Of a DNA stretch of 15,090 nt, positions 1 through 7,091 are shown in pieces. Made by a program: the position numbers and the translations under genes. The DNA comes from an uncultured Bacteroidales bacterium (lineage in GTDB: Bacteria > Bacteroidota > Bacteroidia > Bacteroidales > Bacteroidaceae). How positions within the stretch are numbered: position 1 is the stretch's first letter; every line of letters begins with the position of its first letter. Below the pieces are notes generated by a model. The model was not told the DNA's origin and ran no database searches. It saw nothing but the letters and a program-made list of their open reading frames with translations. The stretch is taken from contig CACXLY010000061.1 in NCBI GenBank assembly GCA_902768605.1, positions 1 through 15,090 of the forward strand, written 5' to 3'.

Positions 1-1
1 C

Positions 2-181
2 GACAGCAAGGAGCCCGATTGGGACAAGTTCCAGGAATTCCTCGAGGGCGAGGTGCGCTTCCTCTCTCTGAAGAAGGCCGCTCCCGAAGAGGCTCAGGAG
101 CTCTACGATGCTTGTAAGGCAGCTGCTCAGCGCCGCTACAAGACCTATGTCCGCAAGACACAGGAAGACTGGTCACTTTAA
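2..181 (+). CDS. nifJ: Pyruvate:ferredoxin (flavodoxin) oxidoreductase, C-terminal end (partial)
   Basis: The frame is open from base 2 to a TAA at 179-181 and encodes the last 59 residues of a protein whose start lies outside the window. The segment contains FLEGEVRFLSLKKAAPEEA, then a helix ending RRYKTYVRKTQEDWSL. This matches my memory of the C-terminal tail of PFOR (NifJ): a short 'E-R-hydrophobic-S/A-L-K-K-x-x-P-E-x-A' stretch followed by an Arg/Tyr-rich helix. PFOR decarboxylates pyruvate to acetyl-CoA and reduces ferredoxin in the cytoplasm of anaerobes. Pyruvate is also the IlvB substrate, but adjacency alone does not show co-regulation. No Fe-S or thiamine-diphosphate motif lies in this fragment, so the call rests on tail similarity only. 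Confidence 0.6.
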   Translation, partial: DSKEPDWDKFQEFLEGEVRFLSLKKAAPEEAQELYDACKAAAQRRYKTYVRKTQEDWSL

Positions 182-203
182 CGATAACGTTATCATGAAA
201 TAA

Positions 204-231
204 GAATAGGGGCGCTCCGGCGTCCCTATTC
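204..231 (+). terminator. Probable intrinsic terminator after the nifJ-like gene
   Basis: An 8-bp perfect stem GAATAGGG/CCCTATTC extends inward by a G.U pair and two C-G pairs around a six-base loop. It lies 22 bases after the stop codon. The downstream tract (TGGTTTCTC) is only moderately T-rich, so it may be a processing or weak termination hairpin. Confidence 0.5.
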
Positions 232-276
232 TGGTTTCTCACCTCACTCCAAAACATCCTACACGAAGGAATCGCT

Positions 277-350
277 TTTCCTTGCAGTGGGAAGTGGCTT
301 TCCCTGCTGTGGGAATCGCCTTTCCTTGCTGTGGGAATTTGCTTTCCCAC
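277..350. repeat. 22-bp tandem repeat, about 3.4 copies
   Basis: Three full degenerate units lie at 277-298, 299-320 and 321-342, followed by a partial fourth unit. Each begins TTTCC and contains TGTGGGAA or a close variant. The partial copy reads TTTCCCACGTG. The same TTCCCACGTG core occurs, inverted, in the array after ilvC (9276-9341). Together with the next array it fills most of the 462-base gap between nifJ and ilvD, which holds no convincing gene. Confidence 0.8.
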
Positions 351-381
351 GTGAATGCACGCAGCATCCAATGGTATCGTC

Positions 382-462
382 CTTTAACTCCTTTAACTTC
401 ATTTACTTCTTTGTCTTCTTTAACTTCTTTAACTCCTTTAACTTCATTAACTTCATTAACTC
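382..462. repeat. 9-bp microsatellite, nine copies
   Basis: Nine consecutive 9-bp units are variants of CTTTAACTT (CTTTAACTC, CATTTACTT, CTTTGTCTT, CATTAACTT). The period is a multiple of three, so both strands appear to encode a three-residue repeat (EVK/EVN-like on the minus strand). The small reading frames here are therefore artefacts of the repeat. It lies about 100 bases upstream of the ilvD promoter. Confidence 0.85.
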
Positions 463-565
463 CCAAAACTTCAGTATTTATTTCAAGCTCCCAGCCTTTT
501 GCAGACCAAATATGTCGAAAGAATGTCTATTCGCACATAAATAATATAATAATGTGTCGTTTTTA

Positions 566-596
566 TTGGCAAAAAGAAAGATTTATGCTAACTTTG
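566..596 (+). promoter_or_regulatory. Bacteroidetes-type promoter of ilvD
   Basis: TTG at 566-568 and TAACTTTG at 589-596 are separated by 20 bases, matching the Bacteroidetes sigma-ABfr consensus (TTG, 19-21 bases, TAnnTTTG). Transcription should begin near 602, giving an A-rich leader of about 40 nt before the ATG at 644. There is no room for a long attenuator or riboswitch. Confidence 0.8.
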
Positions 597-643
597 CAGG
601 CAATTCGCAAGTGAATGTAACAAATAATAAAGAATAAAAGAAC

Positions 644-2464
644 ATGGTTCATCAGTTAAGAAGCTCCGTTTGCACGGAAGGCCGCAGGATGGCCGGAGCC
701 CGTGCCCTGTGGGTGGCCAATGGCATGAAGCGTGAGCAGTTCGGCAAGCCCATCATCGCCGTCGTCAACTCCTTCACACAGTTCGTCCCGGGTCACACAC
801 ACCTCCACGAGATAGGACAAGTCGTCAAACAAGAGATAGAGAAACTCGGCTGCTATGCCGCTGAGTTTAACACGATTGCCGTCGACGACGGGATTGCGAT
901 GGGGCACGACGGAATGCTCTACTCCCTACCCTCTCGCGACATCATCGCCGACTCTGTGGAGTACATGATAAATGCTCACAAGGCCGACGCGATGGTCTGC
1001 ATCTCCAACTGCGACAAGGTGACACCCGGCATGCTGATGGCTGCCATGCGACTGAACATCCCTGCCATCTTTGTCAGCGGCGGACCGATGGAGTCGCACA
1101 AGCTGAATGGCGAGAACGCTGACCTCATCACTGCCATGGTGAAAGGTGGCGACCCGACTGTCAGCGACGAGGAACTGGCCCGTGTGGAGCAGATGGCTTG
1201 CCCAGGTTGCGGCGCTTGCTCCGGCATGTTCACAGCCAACTCGATGAACTCCCTGACCGAAGCCATCGGACTCTCACTGCCTGGCAACGGCAGCATCCTC
1301 GCCACCCACAAGAACCGCATCCAGCTCTTCAAGGATGCGGCCAAGATTATCGTCAGGAACGCCCTTGCCTACTACGAGGATGGCGACGAGTCCGTCCTCC
1401 CTCGCAGTATAGCCACCCGTCAGGCTTTCCTCAATGCGATGACCCTCGATATCGCGATGGGAGCAAGCACCAATACTGTACTCCATCTGCTTGCAGTTGC
1501 TCAGGAGGCTGAAGTGGATTTCAAGATGAAGGACATCGACGAGCTGAGCCGCAAAGTGCCCTTCCTCTGCAAGCTCGCTCCTAACTGGCAGAAGTACAGC
1601 ATTCAGGAGGAGAACCGCGCCGGAGGCATCCTCGGCATCCTTGGCGAACTGGCCAAAGGCAACCTGCTCGACCTCTCTTGCAAGCGTGTCAACGGAGCCA
1701 CTCTGGGCGAAGACATCAAGCGCTATTCGATAATTGGCAATGAGAAACTAAAAGTCAAGAATGATGGCGGACTGTCTCCCTGGGACATCTACAGCAGCGC
1801 TCCAGGCGGCAAGTTCAGCAATGTGATGGGCTCGCAGGAGACATACTACGAGACCCTCGACACCGACCGCGAGAATGGTTGCATTCGCGACATAGAACAT
1901 GCCTACACGAAGGATGGCGGCATGGCTGTCCTCTTCGGCAACATCGCTCAGGACGGCTGCGTGGTCAAGACTGCCGGCGTGGCTCCCGAGCTTTGGCACT
2001 TCGAAGGTCCCGCTGTCTGCTTCGACTCTCAGGAAGACGCTTGCGAAGGCATCCTGGGAGGCAAGGTGAAGAAGGGCGACTGCGTGGTCATCACCCACGA
2101 AGGCCCCAAGGGCGGTCCCGGCATGCAGGAGATGCTCTATCCCACCAGCTACATCAAGTCGATGCACATGGGCAAGGAGTGCGCACTCATCACCGACGGC
2201 CGCTTCTCAGGAGGCACAAGCGGGCTCTCCATCGGGCACATCAGTCCCGAGGCTGCCAACGGTGGCAACATCGGCAAGATAAAGGATGGCGACATCATCG
2301 TCATCGACATCCCCAGCCGCTCAATCAATGTGAAGCTGAGCGACGAAGAACTTGCTGCCCGACCTCAACAGCCATTGCGACGCAACAGAGTCGTCAGCAA
2401 GGCCCTGCAGCACTATGCCCAAAGTGTCAGCAGCGCAGACAAGGGCGGCGTCCGCATCGTCTGA
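644..2464 (+). CDS. ilvD: Dihydroxy-acid dehydratase
   Basis: IlvD removes water from 2,3-dihydroxy-isovalerate or 2,3-dihydroxy-3-methylvalerate to give the 2-keto acid precursors of valine, leucine and isoleucine in the cytoplasm. The 606-residue protein is close to the family's usual length and resembles the enterobacterial type. Diagnostic stretches are [19 protein letters not shown] (33-51), [13 protein letters not shown] (76-88, metal-binding Asp pair), [12 protein letters not shown] (119-130, cluster Cys 123) and [17 protein letters not shown] (186-202). The C-terminal part has [15 protein letters not shown], which is typical of the family. The ATG at 644 sits 47 bases after the promoter and gives the expected MVHQLRS...RMAGARALW start. 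The gene is followed by a terminator and a convergent lipoprotein gene, so it is probably monocistronic. The Fe-S cluster would make it oxygen-sensitive. Confidence 0.97.
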   Translation: MVHQLRSSVCTEGRRMAGARALWVANGMKREQFGKPIIAVVNSFTQFVPGHTHLHEIGQVVKQEIEKLGCYAAEFNTIAVDDGIAMGHDGMLYSLPSRDIIADSVEYMINAHKADAMVCISNCDKVTPGMLMAAMRLNIPAIFVSGGPMESHKLNGENADLITAMVKGGDPTVSDEELARVEQMACPGCGACSGMFTANSMNSLTEAIGLSLPGNGSILATHKNRIQLFKDAAKIIVRNALAYYEDGDESVLPRSIATRQAFLNAMTLDIAMGASTNTVLHLLAVAQEAEVDFKMKDIDELSRKVPFLCKLAPNWQKYSIQEENRAGGILGILGELAKGNLLDLSCKRVNGATLGEDIKRYSIIGNEKLKVKNDGGLSPWDIYSSAPGGKFSNVMGSQETYYETLDTDRENGCIRDIEHAYTKDGGMAVLFGNIAQDGCVVKTAGVAPELWHFEGPAVCFDSQEDACEGILGGKVKKGDCVVITHEGPKGGPGMQEMLYPTSYIKSMHMGKECALITDGRFSGGTSGLSIGHISPEAANGGNIGKIKDGDIIVIDIPSRSINVKLSDEELAARPQQPLRRNRVVSKALQHYAQSVSSADKGGVRIV

Positions 2465-2546
2465 AGACCGAAGGAAAAGCCTGAACTACTTAACGAATTT
2501 CAACTTAACTACTTCAGGAACTCCAGTAATATTGTTTCCACAAAAA

Positions 2547-2574
2547 AAGAGGGGCAGAATGTTCTGCTCCTCTT
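2547..2574. terminator. Bidirectional terminator between ilvD and the convergent lipoprotein gene
   Basis: A 13-bp stem, AAGAGGGGCAGAA pairing with TTCTGCTCCTCTT (one G.T pair), has a two-base loop. It is preceded on the plus strand by a run of A (U-tract for the minus strand) and followed by CTCTATTTT. It lies 83 bases after ilvD and 23 bases beyond the stop of the minus-strand gene, so it suits both. Confidence 0.85.
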
Positions 2575-2597
2575 CTCTATTTTGTATGGATGCTGTA

Positions 2598-3161
2598 TTA
2601 CTCGTTACCTGACTGAGAGGCGGACTGGCGAGCCGTGTCAATAACTTTCCAGAGGTATTCAGACCAGCCTTCGCGGTTGTAGTCTTGGCCGGGAGCCACC
2701 CATTCCTCTTGGCCGACATACACTTTGCAATAATAAGCATTCTCAAGCTTCTGACCGTCAACAATCTGGCCATCCATCTTGATGTACTCCTTCTTAAGCT
2801 CGTAAGAAGCGCTCTTGCCCGTACTGGGAGCTGTCAGCACAAGCTGGCCGTTCTTCACGTCCCACTGTGCATAGAGGCCGCTATCCTGAATCTCAGGGTC
2901 GGAGGGCTCGCCGGTGAATGTCACCTGAGCGCAATCGCCACCGCGGAAGATGAAGAAAGTGCCGGACTGTTTGTCGGCATTGCTCTTCAGCAGAACCTTC
3001 CAGCCGAGTAGCTCGCTCTTTGAAACAGAAAGCTTTTTGCCAAACTCCACTTCATTGCCATTCAGGTCGAGAAACTTCGTCTCCTCCTTGCAGGAAGTCA
3101 GAGTCATTGTCGTGCCGCAAAGAAGGATGGCGGCAAGCATCCACATAAGACATTTTTTCAT
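2598..3161 (-). CDS. Putative lipoprotein of unknown function, probably surface-exposed
   Basis: The 187-residue protein starts MKKCLMWMLAAILLCGTTMTLTSC, a lipoprotein signal peptide with lipobox LTSC, so Cys 24 should be lipidated. The residues after it (KEETKF) are Lys followed by acidic residues. This resembles the lipoprotein export signal described for Bacteroidetes surface lipoproteins, so display on the outer leaflet is plausible. The mature part is hydrophilic and beta-rich-looking, with repeated Gly/Asp turns and aromatic residues near the C-terminus (VGQEEWVAPGQDYNREGW). I do not recognise a family or catalytic motif. It lies convergent to ilvD and divergent from ilvB, interrupting the ilv cluster, with its own probable promoter at 3218-3225 and the shared terminator at 2547-2574. 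No functional tie to amino acid synthesis is visible. Confidence 0.85.
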   Translation of the reverse strand: MKKCLMWMLAAILLCGTTMTLTSCKEETKFLDLNGNEVEFGKKLSVSKSELLGWKVLLKSNADKQSGTFFIFRGGDCAQVTFTGEPSDPEIQDSGLYAQWDVKNGQLVLTAPSTGKSASYELKKEYIKMDGQIVDGQKLENAYYCKVYVGQEEWVAPGQDYNREGWSEYLWKVIDTARQSASQSGNE

Positions 3162-3217
3162 AAATAATGTAAGTAAATGTTGTTGTTAATTATCAGATTC
3201 TTGTTTTAATGCGGCTG

Positions 3218-3225
3218 CAAAAGTA
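3218..3225 (-). promoter_or_regulatory. Probable -7 element for the minus-strand lipoprotein gene
   Basis: The plus strand reads CAAAAGTA, which is TACTTTTG on the minus strand and matches TAnnTTTG. It lies 56 bases upstream of the lipoprotein ATG. I could not find a clear TTG at the expected -33 distance, so confidence is moderate. Confidence 0.5.
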
Positions 3226-3394
3226 CAAAAAAATCAGTAAAGGGAAGTAATATAGTGACATTTTTTTTGTTTATCCGAGTGGTTTTGCATATAAAACCAT
3301 ATCCAGCAATCTCTTGTCTTCATGCGAGAGAGTGCGTTTGCAAAGGAACTGACTGCGGAGCTTTGGGATGAAATATCCCCTTGCACTCAATATT

Positions 3395-3422
3395 TTTTCA
3401 CTTTTCACTTTCCACTTTTCAC
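3395..3422. repeat. 7-bp tandem repeat, four copies
   Basis: The units TTTTCAC, TTTTCAC, TTTCCAC and TTTTCAC are contiguous. They lie in the 378-base divergent spacer between the lipoprotein gene and ilvB. The rest of that spacer (about 3226-3480) holds no credible gene, only AT-rich sequence and a palindromic element at 3435-3465. Confidence 0.75.
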
Positions 3423-3434
3423 TTATTTTCGTAC

Positions 3435-3465
3435 CTTGACTTCGTCGAGCTGCTTCTGCGCTCGG
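3435..3465. repeat. Palindromic element upstream of ilvB, related to DNA inside the thioesterase gene
   Basis: The element carries CGAGC...GCTCG inverted arms around a nine-base centre. Its reverse complement starts CCGAGCG, has AGCTCGAC in the middle and ends GTCAAG. The same three blocks occur in the same order, with small length changes, at 7015-7046 within the thioesterase reading frame. It sits 40 bases before the ilvB -7 element and may belong to an interspersed repeat family. Confidence 0.5.
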
Positions 3466-3481
3466 AAAATACCAAATAAAT

Positions 3482-3512
3482 TTGTTTTTTCTCTCACTTA
3501 TTCGTACCTTTG
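3482..3512 (+). promoter_or_regulatory. Bacteroidetes-type promoter of ilvB operon
   Basis: TTG at 3482-3484 and TACCTTTG at 3505-3512 are separated by exactly 20 bases. The start of transcription should be near 3518, leaving a leader of only about 20 nt before the ATG at 3540. Most of that leader is the block CAATTAGGATAAC, part of which recurs at the ilvC start site. Confidence 0.8.
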
Positions 3513-3539
3513 CAGCGCAATTAGGATAACAAGACTATA

Positions 3540-5237
3540 ATGAACGAGAAAATAACTGGTGCTGAGGCTTTGATGCGAAGCCTCGAACATGAGGGTGTGG
3601 ATGTGCTTTTCGGCTATCCCGGAGGTGCCATCATGCCTACCTACGATGCCCTCTACGACCACAAGAAGACGCTTCATCACATCCTTGTCCGGCATGAGCA
3701 GGCTGCTGTCCATGCTGCCCAAGGCTATGCCCGGGTAAGCGGCAAGGTGGGATGTGCCATCGTCACAAGCGGTCCTGGAGCAATGAACACGATTACCGGC
3801 GTCGCTGATGCCATGATTGACTCCACGCCGATGGTGGTCATCTGCGGTCAGGTGGGAGCTGCCATGCTCGGCACAGATGCTTTCCAGGAGGTCGATGTGG
3901 TGGGTGTCACACAGCCTATCACGAAATGGAACTTCCAGATTCGTCGTGCCGAGGACATCCCTTGGGCAGTGGCCCGTGCCTTCTTCATCGCCAAGAGCGG
4001 AAGGCCTGGTCCTGTGGTGCTCGACTTTGCTAAGAACGCACAGACTGCCATGATAGAGTATGCTCCGCAGAAGGTCGATTTCATCCGCAGCTACAATCCC
4101 TATCCTCAGCCCGAAGAGGGTGCCATCGAGAAGGCGGCACAGATGATTAACGACAGCGTGAAGCCCTTCATGCTTGTCGGTCAGGGCGTTGAGCTGGCTG
4201 GGGCAAACAGGGAGCTGCTTGCTCTCTGCGAGAAGGCTCAGATACCTTTCGGCTCCACCATTCTCGGCCTCTCCGCTGCTCCTTCCGACCATCCCCTCAA
4301 TATGGGAATGCTGGGCATGCACGGCAATCTGGCTCCGAATGTGATGACCAACCAGTGCGACCTGCTCATTGCCGTCGGTATGCGCTTCGACGACCGCGTG
4401 ACTGGCAACCTGAAGACCTATGCCAAGCAGGCGAAAATCATACACTTCGAGATTGACCCTTCGGAACTTGGAAAGAACGTGAAGCCCACTCTCTCTGTCC
4501 TCGGCAACTGCAAACAGACGCTGCCTGCTGTGACGAAACTGGTGGAGAAGACCACTCACAAAGCTTGGGTGGATGGCTTCAAGCCTTATGAGGAAAAGGA
4601 GTACACGAAGGTCATCGATGCAGCACTCAATCCCAAAGAGGGGCCGCTACTGATGGGAGAAGTGGTGCGAAAGGTCAGCGAGGCAGCCAAAAACAAGGCC
4701 ATCCTCGTGACTGATGTCGGACAGAATCAGATGTTCGGTTGTCGCTACTTCAAGTTCACAAAGCCTCGCTCCGTAGTTACAAGCGGCGGCTGTGGCACAA
4801 TGGGCTTCGGCATCCCGGCTGCCATGGGTGCCTGCTACGGCGCTCCCGGCAGGACAGTTTGCATGTTCTGTGGCGACGGAGGTTTCCAGATGACCATTCA
4901 GGAATTGGGTACCATCATGGAGAACCAGATTCCCGTGAAGATGATACTGCTGAACAACAACTTCCTCGGCAATGTGCGCCAGTGGCAGTACATGTTCTTC
5001 AACAAGCGCTACTCCTTCACCCCCATGCTCAACCCCGACTATGAGAAAATAGCAGCAGGCTACAACATTCCCTGCCGCACTGTCATCGACCGCAAGGACC
5101 TCGACGCAGCAATCCGTGAGATGCTCAAGACAAAGGGCCCCTACCTCCTGCAATGTGCTGTGAAGGAAGAGGATAACGTGCTCCCCATGACACCTCCCGG
5201 AGCCAATGTGGACGAGATGATGCTGGAGATTAATTAA
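3540..5237 (+). CDS. ilvB: Acetolactate synthase (acetohydroxyacid synthase), large catalytic subunit
   Basis: This thiamine-diphosphate enzyme condenses two pyruvates to acetolactate, or pyruvate with 2-ketobutyrate to acetohydroxybutyrate: the first common step of branched-chain amino acid synthesis. The 565-residue length and three-domain order fit the family. Visible motifs are FGYPGGAIMP (24-33), RHEQAAVHAAQGYAR (51-65, catalytic Glu 53), the FAD-domain stretch MRFDDRVTGN (281-290), and the thiamine-diphosphate motif starting GDGGF (445-449) and ending at NNN (472-474), followed by FLGNVRQWQ. The ATG at 3540 follows a well-formed promoter and gives the normal N-terminus (ITGAEALMRSLEHEGVDVLFGYPGGA). 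It is 26 bases from the next gene, which encodes a regulatory subunit, so the two should be co-transcribed. Intact, with no missing key residue seen. Confidence 0.97.
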   Translation: MNEKITGAEALMRSLEHEGVDVLFGYPGGAIMPTYDALYDHKKTLHHILVRHEQAAVHAAQGYARVSGKVGCAIVTSGPGAMNTITGVADAMIDSTPMVVICGQVGAAMLGTDAFQEVDVVGVTQPITKWNFQIRRAEDIPWAVARAFFIAKSGRPGPVVLDFAKNAQTAMIEYAPQKVDFIRSYNPYPQPEEGAIEKAAQMINDSVKPFMLVGQGVELAGANRELLALCEKAQIPFGSTILGLSAAPSDHPLNMGMLGMHGNLAPNVMTNQCDLLIAVGMRFDDRVTGNLKTYAKQAKIIHFEIDPSELGKNVKPTLSVLGNCKQTLPAVTKLVEKTTHKAWVDGFKPYEEKEYTKVIDAALNPKEGPLLMGEVVRKVSEAAKNKAILVTDVGQNQMFGCRYFKFTKPRSVVTSGGCGTMGFGIPAAMGACYGAPGRTVCMFCGDGGFQMTIQELGTIMENQIPVKMILLNNNFLGNVRQWQYMFFNKRYSFTPMLNPDYEKIAAGYNIPCRTVIDRKDLDAAIREMLKTKGPYLLQCAVKEEDNVLPMTPPGANVDEMMLEIN

Positions 5238-5242
5238 TAGTC

Positions 5243-5263
5243 CATAATTCATAGTTCATAGTT
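5243..5263. repeat. 7-bp tandem repeat abutting the ilvN start codon
   Basis: CATAATT, CATAGTT and CATAGTT run directly into the ATG at 5264. It is a short example of the leader repeats seen before several genes in this window, and it fills nearly all of the ilvB-ilvN gap. Confidence 0.6.
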
Positions 5264-6085
5264 ATGAAGACAAAGAAGAAAACAGGAAACGCCGAATGTG
5301 GCGATTGCAATACTTGCGGAAAGTGCGATGAGTTGGAAGGGGTTGTTGAGAATTTCAACGATGCCGTGCTTGCAGCAGCTGCCATAGAGCGCGACAGCTT
5401 TGAGAAGAATCTTGCCAGACAGCGGCGTGCAACCTTGGCACAGGATACTGCAAAAGGCAGCCAGATGGAAACCTTCAAGCGTAATGCTGTGGCCCGACCT
5501 GCAGTGCCTGGTCACGAGGGGGCTCTGCTCAGCCATGATGGCCTCACTCTCTACACCCTGATTGTCTATTCCGAGAACTTCGCAGGTATCCTCAACCAGA
5601 TAACCGCCGTCTTTACCCGCAGACAGGTCAACATCGAAAGCCTCAATGTCTGCGCATCATCCACACCCGGCGTCCACAAATACACCATCACCTGCTACTG
5701 CAAACAGGAGATGGCGGAGATGCTAACCAAGCAAATCGAGAAGAAGGTGGATGTGCTGCAGGCCAACTGCTTCATCGACGACGAGATATTCATCCTCGAG
5801 ACTTCCCTACTGAAGCTCTCTACTCCAATGGTGCTTGCCAACAAGGATATCTCCTGTATTGTTCGCCACTATGATGCCCGAATTGTCGAGGTCAATCCCA
5901 CATACACCATCGTGGAGAACACCGGCATCACAAGAGATGTGATAGAGCTGTTTACCAAGCTCGATGCACTGGGTTGCGTCCTGCAGTTTGTCCGCACAGG
6001 CCGCATTGCAGTCACCAAGTCCTGCATCGAAAGGCTGGATGCATATATCGCAAAGAGGGAGGAAGAACACAATACTAATTCATAA
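5264..6085 (+). CDS. ilvN: Acetolactate synthase regulatory (small) subunit with Cys-rich N-terminal extension
   Basis: The protein is 273 residues. Residues about 95-170 form an ACT domain (LYTLIVYSENFAGILNQITAVFTRRQVNIESLNV), and about 175-262 match the second small-subunit domain (IVEVNPTYTIVENTGITRDVIELFTKL...RTGRIAVTK). These small subunits activate IlvB and bind the feedback inhibitor, usually valine. What is unusual is the first 95 residues. They contain four cysteines spaced C12-x2-C15-x2-C18-x2-C21, then a charged helical stretch, and I know of no counterpart in ordinary IlvN/IlvH, which start within a few residues of the ACT domain. The extension reads like coding sequence, and its ATG follows ilvB by 26 bases. 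An internal ATG at 5465 (Met 68) could give a shorter protein without the cysteines, so the start is not certain. The ACT-domain identity itself is secure. Confidence 0.92.
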   Translation: MKTKKKTGNAECGDCNTCGKCDELEGVVENFNDAVLAAAAIERDSFEKNLARQRRATLAQDTAKGSQMETFKRNAVARPAVPGHEGALLSHDGLTLYTLIVYSENFAGILNQITAVFTRRQVNIESLNVCASSTPGVHKYTITCYCKQEMAEMLTKQIEKKVDVLQANCFIDDEIFILETSLLKLSTPMVLANKDISCIVRHYDARIVEVNPTYTIVENTGITRDVIELFTKLDALGCVLQFVRTGRIAVTKSCIERLDAYIAKREEEHNTNS

Positions 6086-6090
6086 TTCTT

Positions 6091-6221
6091 AATTCATAAT
6101 TAAGGCTACGCCCTAAGCTTCCATGAGGGATAATGAATTCAAAATTGGCTACGTCTTAAGTTTCCCTGAACGGAAAATGAATTCAAAATTAAGGCATCAC
6201 CCCGAATTTTCGCGAAGAATG
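6091..6221. repeat. 42-45-bp degenerate tandem repeat, three copies
   Basis: The units at 6091-6135, 6136-6179 and 6180-6221 each begin AATTCAWAATT, continue with a GGCTACG- or GGCATCA-type block, and end AATG. This fills most of the 181-base gap between ilvN and the thioesterase gene. I see no terminator or promoter consensus there, so read-through is assumed. Confidence 0.7.
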
Positions 6222-6284
6222 AATTATGAAATATGAATAAAGAATTATGAAATATATAATAAGATTATGAAATATGAATTAATC
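6222..6284. repeat. 21-bp tandem repeat spanning the thioesterase start codon
   Basis: Three units (6222-6242, 6243-6263, 6264-6284) share the core ATTATGAAATAT. The third contains the thioesterase start ATG at 6267. The first two create mini-ORFs: MKYE-stop at 6226-6240, and a seven-codon frame from 6247 whose TGA (6268-6270) overlaps the real start codon as ATGA. Confidence 0.75.
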
Positions 6285-7091
6285 GACTCCTATCCCTTCT
6301 TCGTCGAGCCTTTCCATGTTGACTTCACAGGGCGCATCTTTCTCGGTGTACTTGGCAATCACTTGCTCAACGCAGCAGGCAATCACTCGCAGAGGCGCGG
6401 CTGGGGAATCGGTGCCCTGAACGAGACCCAGCACACTTGGGTGCTCTCGCGGCTCAGCATCGAGATGATGGAGATGCCTCGGCAATATGAACATTGCGAG
6501 GTCAGGACATGGGTGGAAAGCGTGATGAAGCTATTCACAAACCGCAACTTCTCCATTCATAACGCCGACGGAAAGCCACTTGGCTATGCACGAAGTGTAT
6601 GGGCGATGATTGACTTGGAGACGCGGAAGCCTTGTGACCTACTGACACTCTACGACGGCGACATCCTCAGATATATTGTTCCTGAGGAAGAGAACGTATG
6701 TCCCATCGAAGGCCATGGCCGCTTCCGTTTCCGCGAGCCGCAACTCATCCGCACCATCGACACCTACTACAGCGATGTGGACATCAACGGCCACATCAAC
6801 AGCATAAAATACATAGAGCACATCCTCGACCTCTTCCCTCGCGAGCGCTTTGAGCAGCAAGGCATCCGCCGATTCGAGATAGCCTACAAGGCAGAGGCCT
6901 ACATGGGCGACCGCCTCAGCTTCTACCAGCAAGTCATCGACGACAACGAGACCGACATTGAGGTCCGCAAGGTTGCGATTAAGCGAGGGCAGGACGAAGA
7001 AGGCTTCACTACTGCCGAGCGAGAGCAAGCTCGACCAGAGGTCAAGAACGAAAGCGAAGTGGTTTGTCAGGCAAAAGTTTGCTTCAAGTGA
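6267..7091 (+). CDS. Acyl-ACP thioesterase (FatA/FatB-like family)
   Basis: This 274-residue double-hotdog enzyme should hydrolyse acyl-acyl carrier protein to free fatty acid in the cytoplasm. The N-terminal hotdog half covers about 8-135 (TWVLSRLSIEMMEMP, YARSVWAMIDLETRKP). The second half carries YSDVDINGHINSIKYIEH (168-185), with the Asp 172/Asn 174/His 176 arrangement of plant and bacterial acyl-ACP thioesterases. From memory, a homologue (BT2075, solved structure) lies in the Bacteroides thetaiotaomicron ilv region and is about 248 residues. The extra length here appears to lie in a hydrophilic insert at about 240-263, rich in Glu, Arg and Gln, just before the final strand VVCQAKVCFK. 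The gene lies between ilvN and a CPBP protease gene 19 bases downstream, and is probably transcribed with ilvBN. The link to branched-chain fatty acids is inference. Confidence 0.9.
   Translation: MKYELIDSYPFFVEPFHVDFTGRIFLGVLGNHLLNAAGNHSQRRGWGIGALNETQHTWVLSRLSIEMMEMPRQYEHCEVRTWVESVMKLFTNRNFSIHNADGKPLGYARSVWAMIDLETRKPCDLLTLYDGDILRYIVPEEENVCPIEGHGRFRFREPQLIRTIDTYYSDVDINGHINSIKYIEHILDLFPRERFEQQGIRRFEIAYKAEAYMGDRLSFYQQVIDDNETDIEVRKVAIKRGQDEEGFTTAEREQARPEVKNESEVVCQAKVCFK

Noticed and set aside
277..462. CRISPR-like array
   Set aside because: The repeat units are directly adjacent with no unique spacers, and no cas genes are present.
239..614. Three small frames on both strands between nifJ and ilvD
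   Set aside because: All run through the 22-bp and 9-bp tandem repeats. Their sequence follows the repeat period rather than any protein pattern, and one plus-strand frame runs through the ilvD promoter.
597..643. Possible attenuator or riboswitch in the ilvD leader
   Set aside because: The leader is only about 40 nt, A-rich and unstructured, with no leader peptide rich in Ile, Val or Leu codons.
3498..4559. Long open frame (353 codons) on the minus strand
   Set aside because: It lies wholly antisense to ilvB, has a His/Arg/Ser-rich composition without a recognisable domain, and arises from the codon bias of the real gene.
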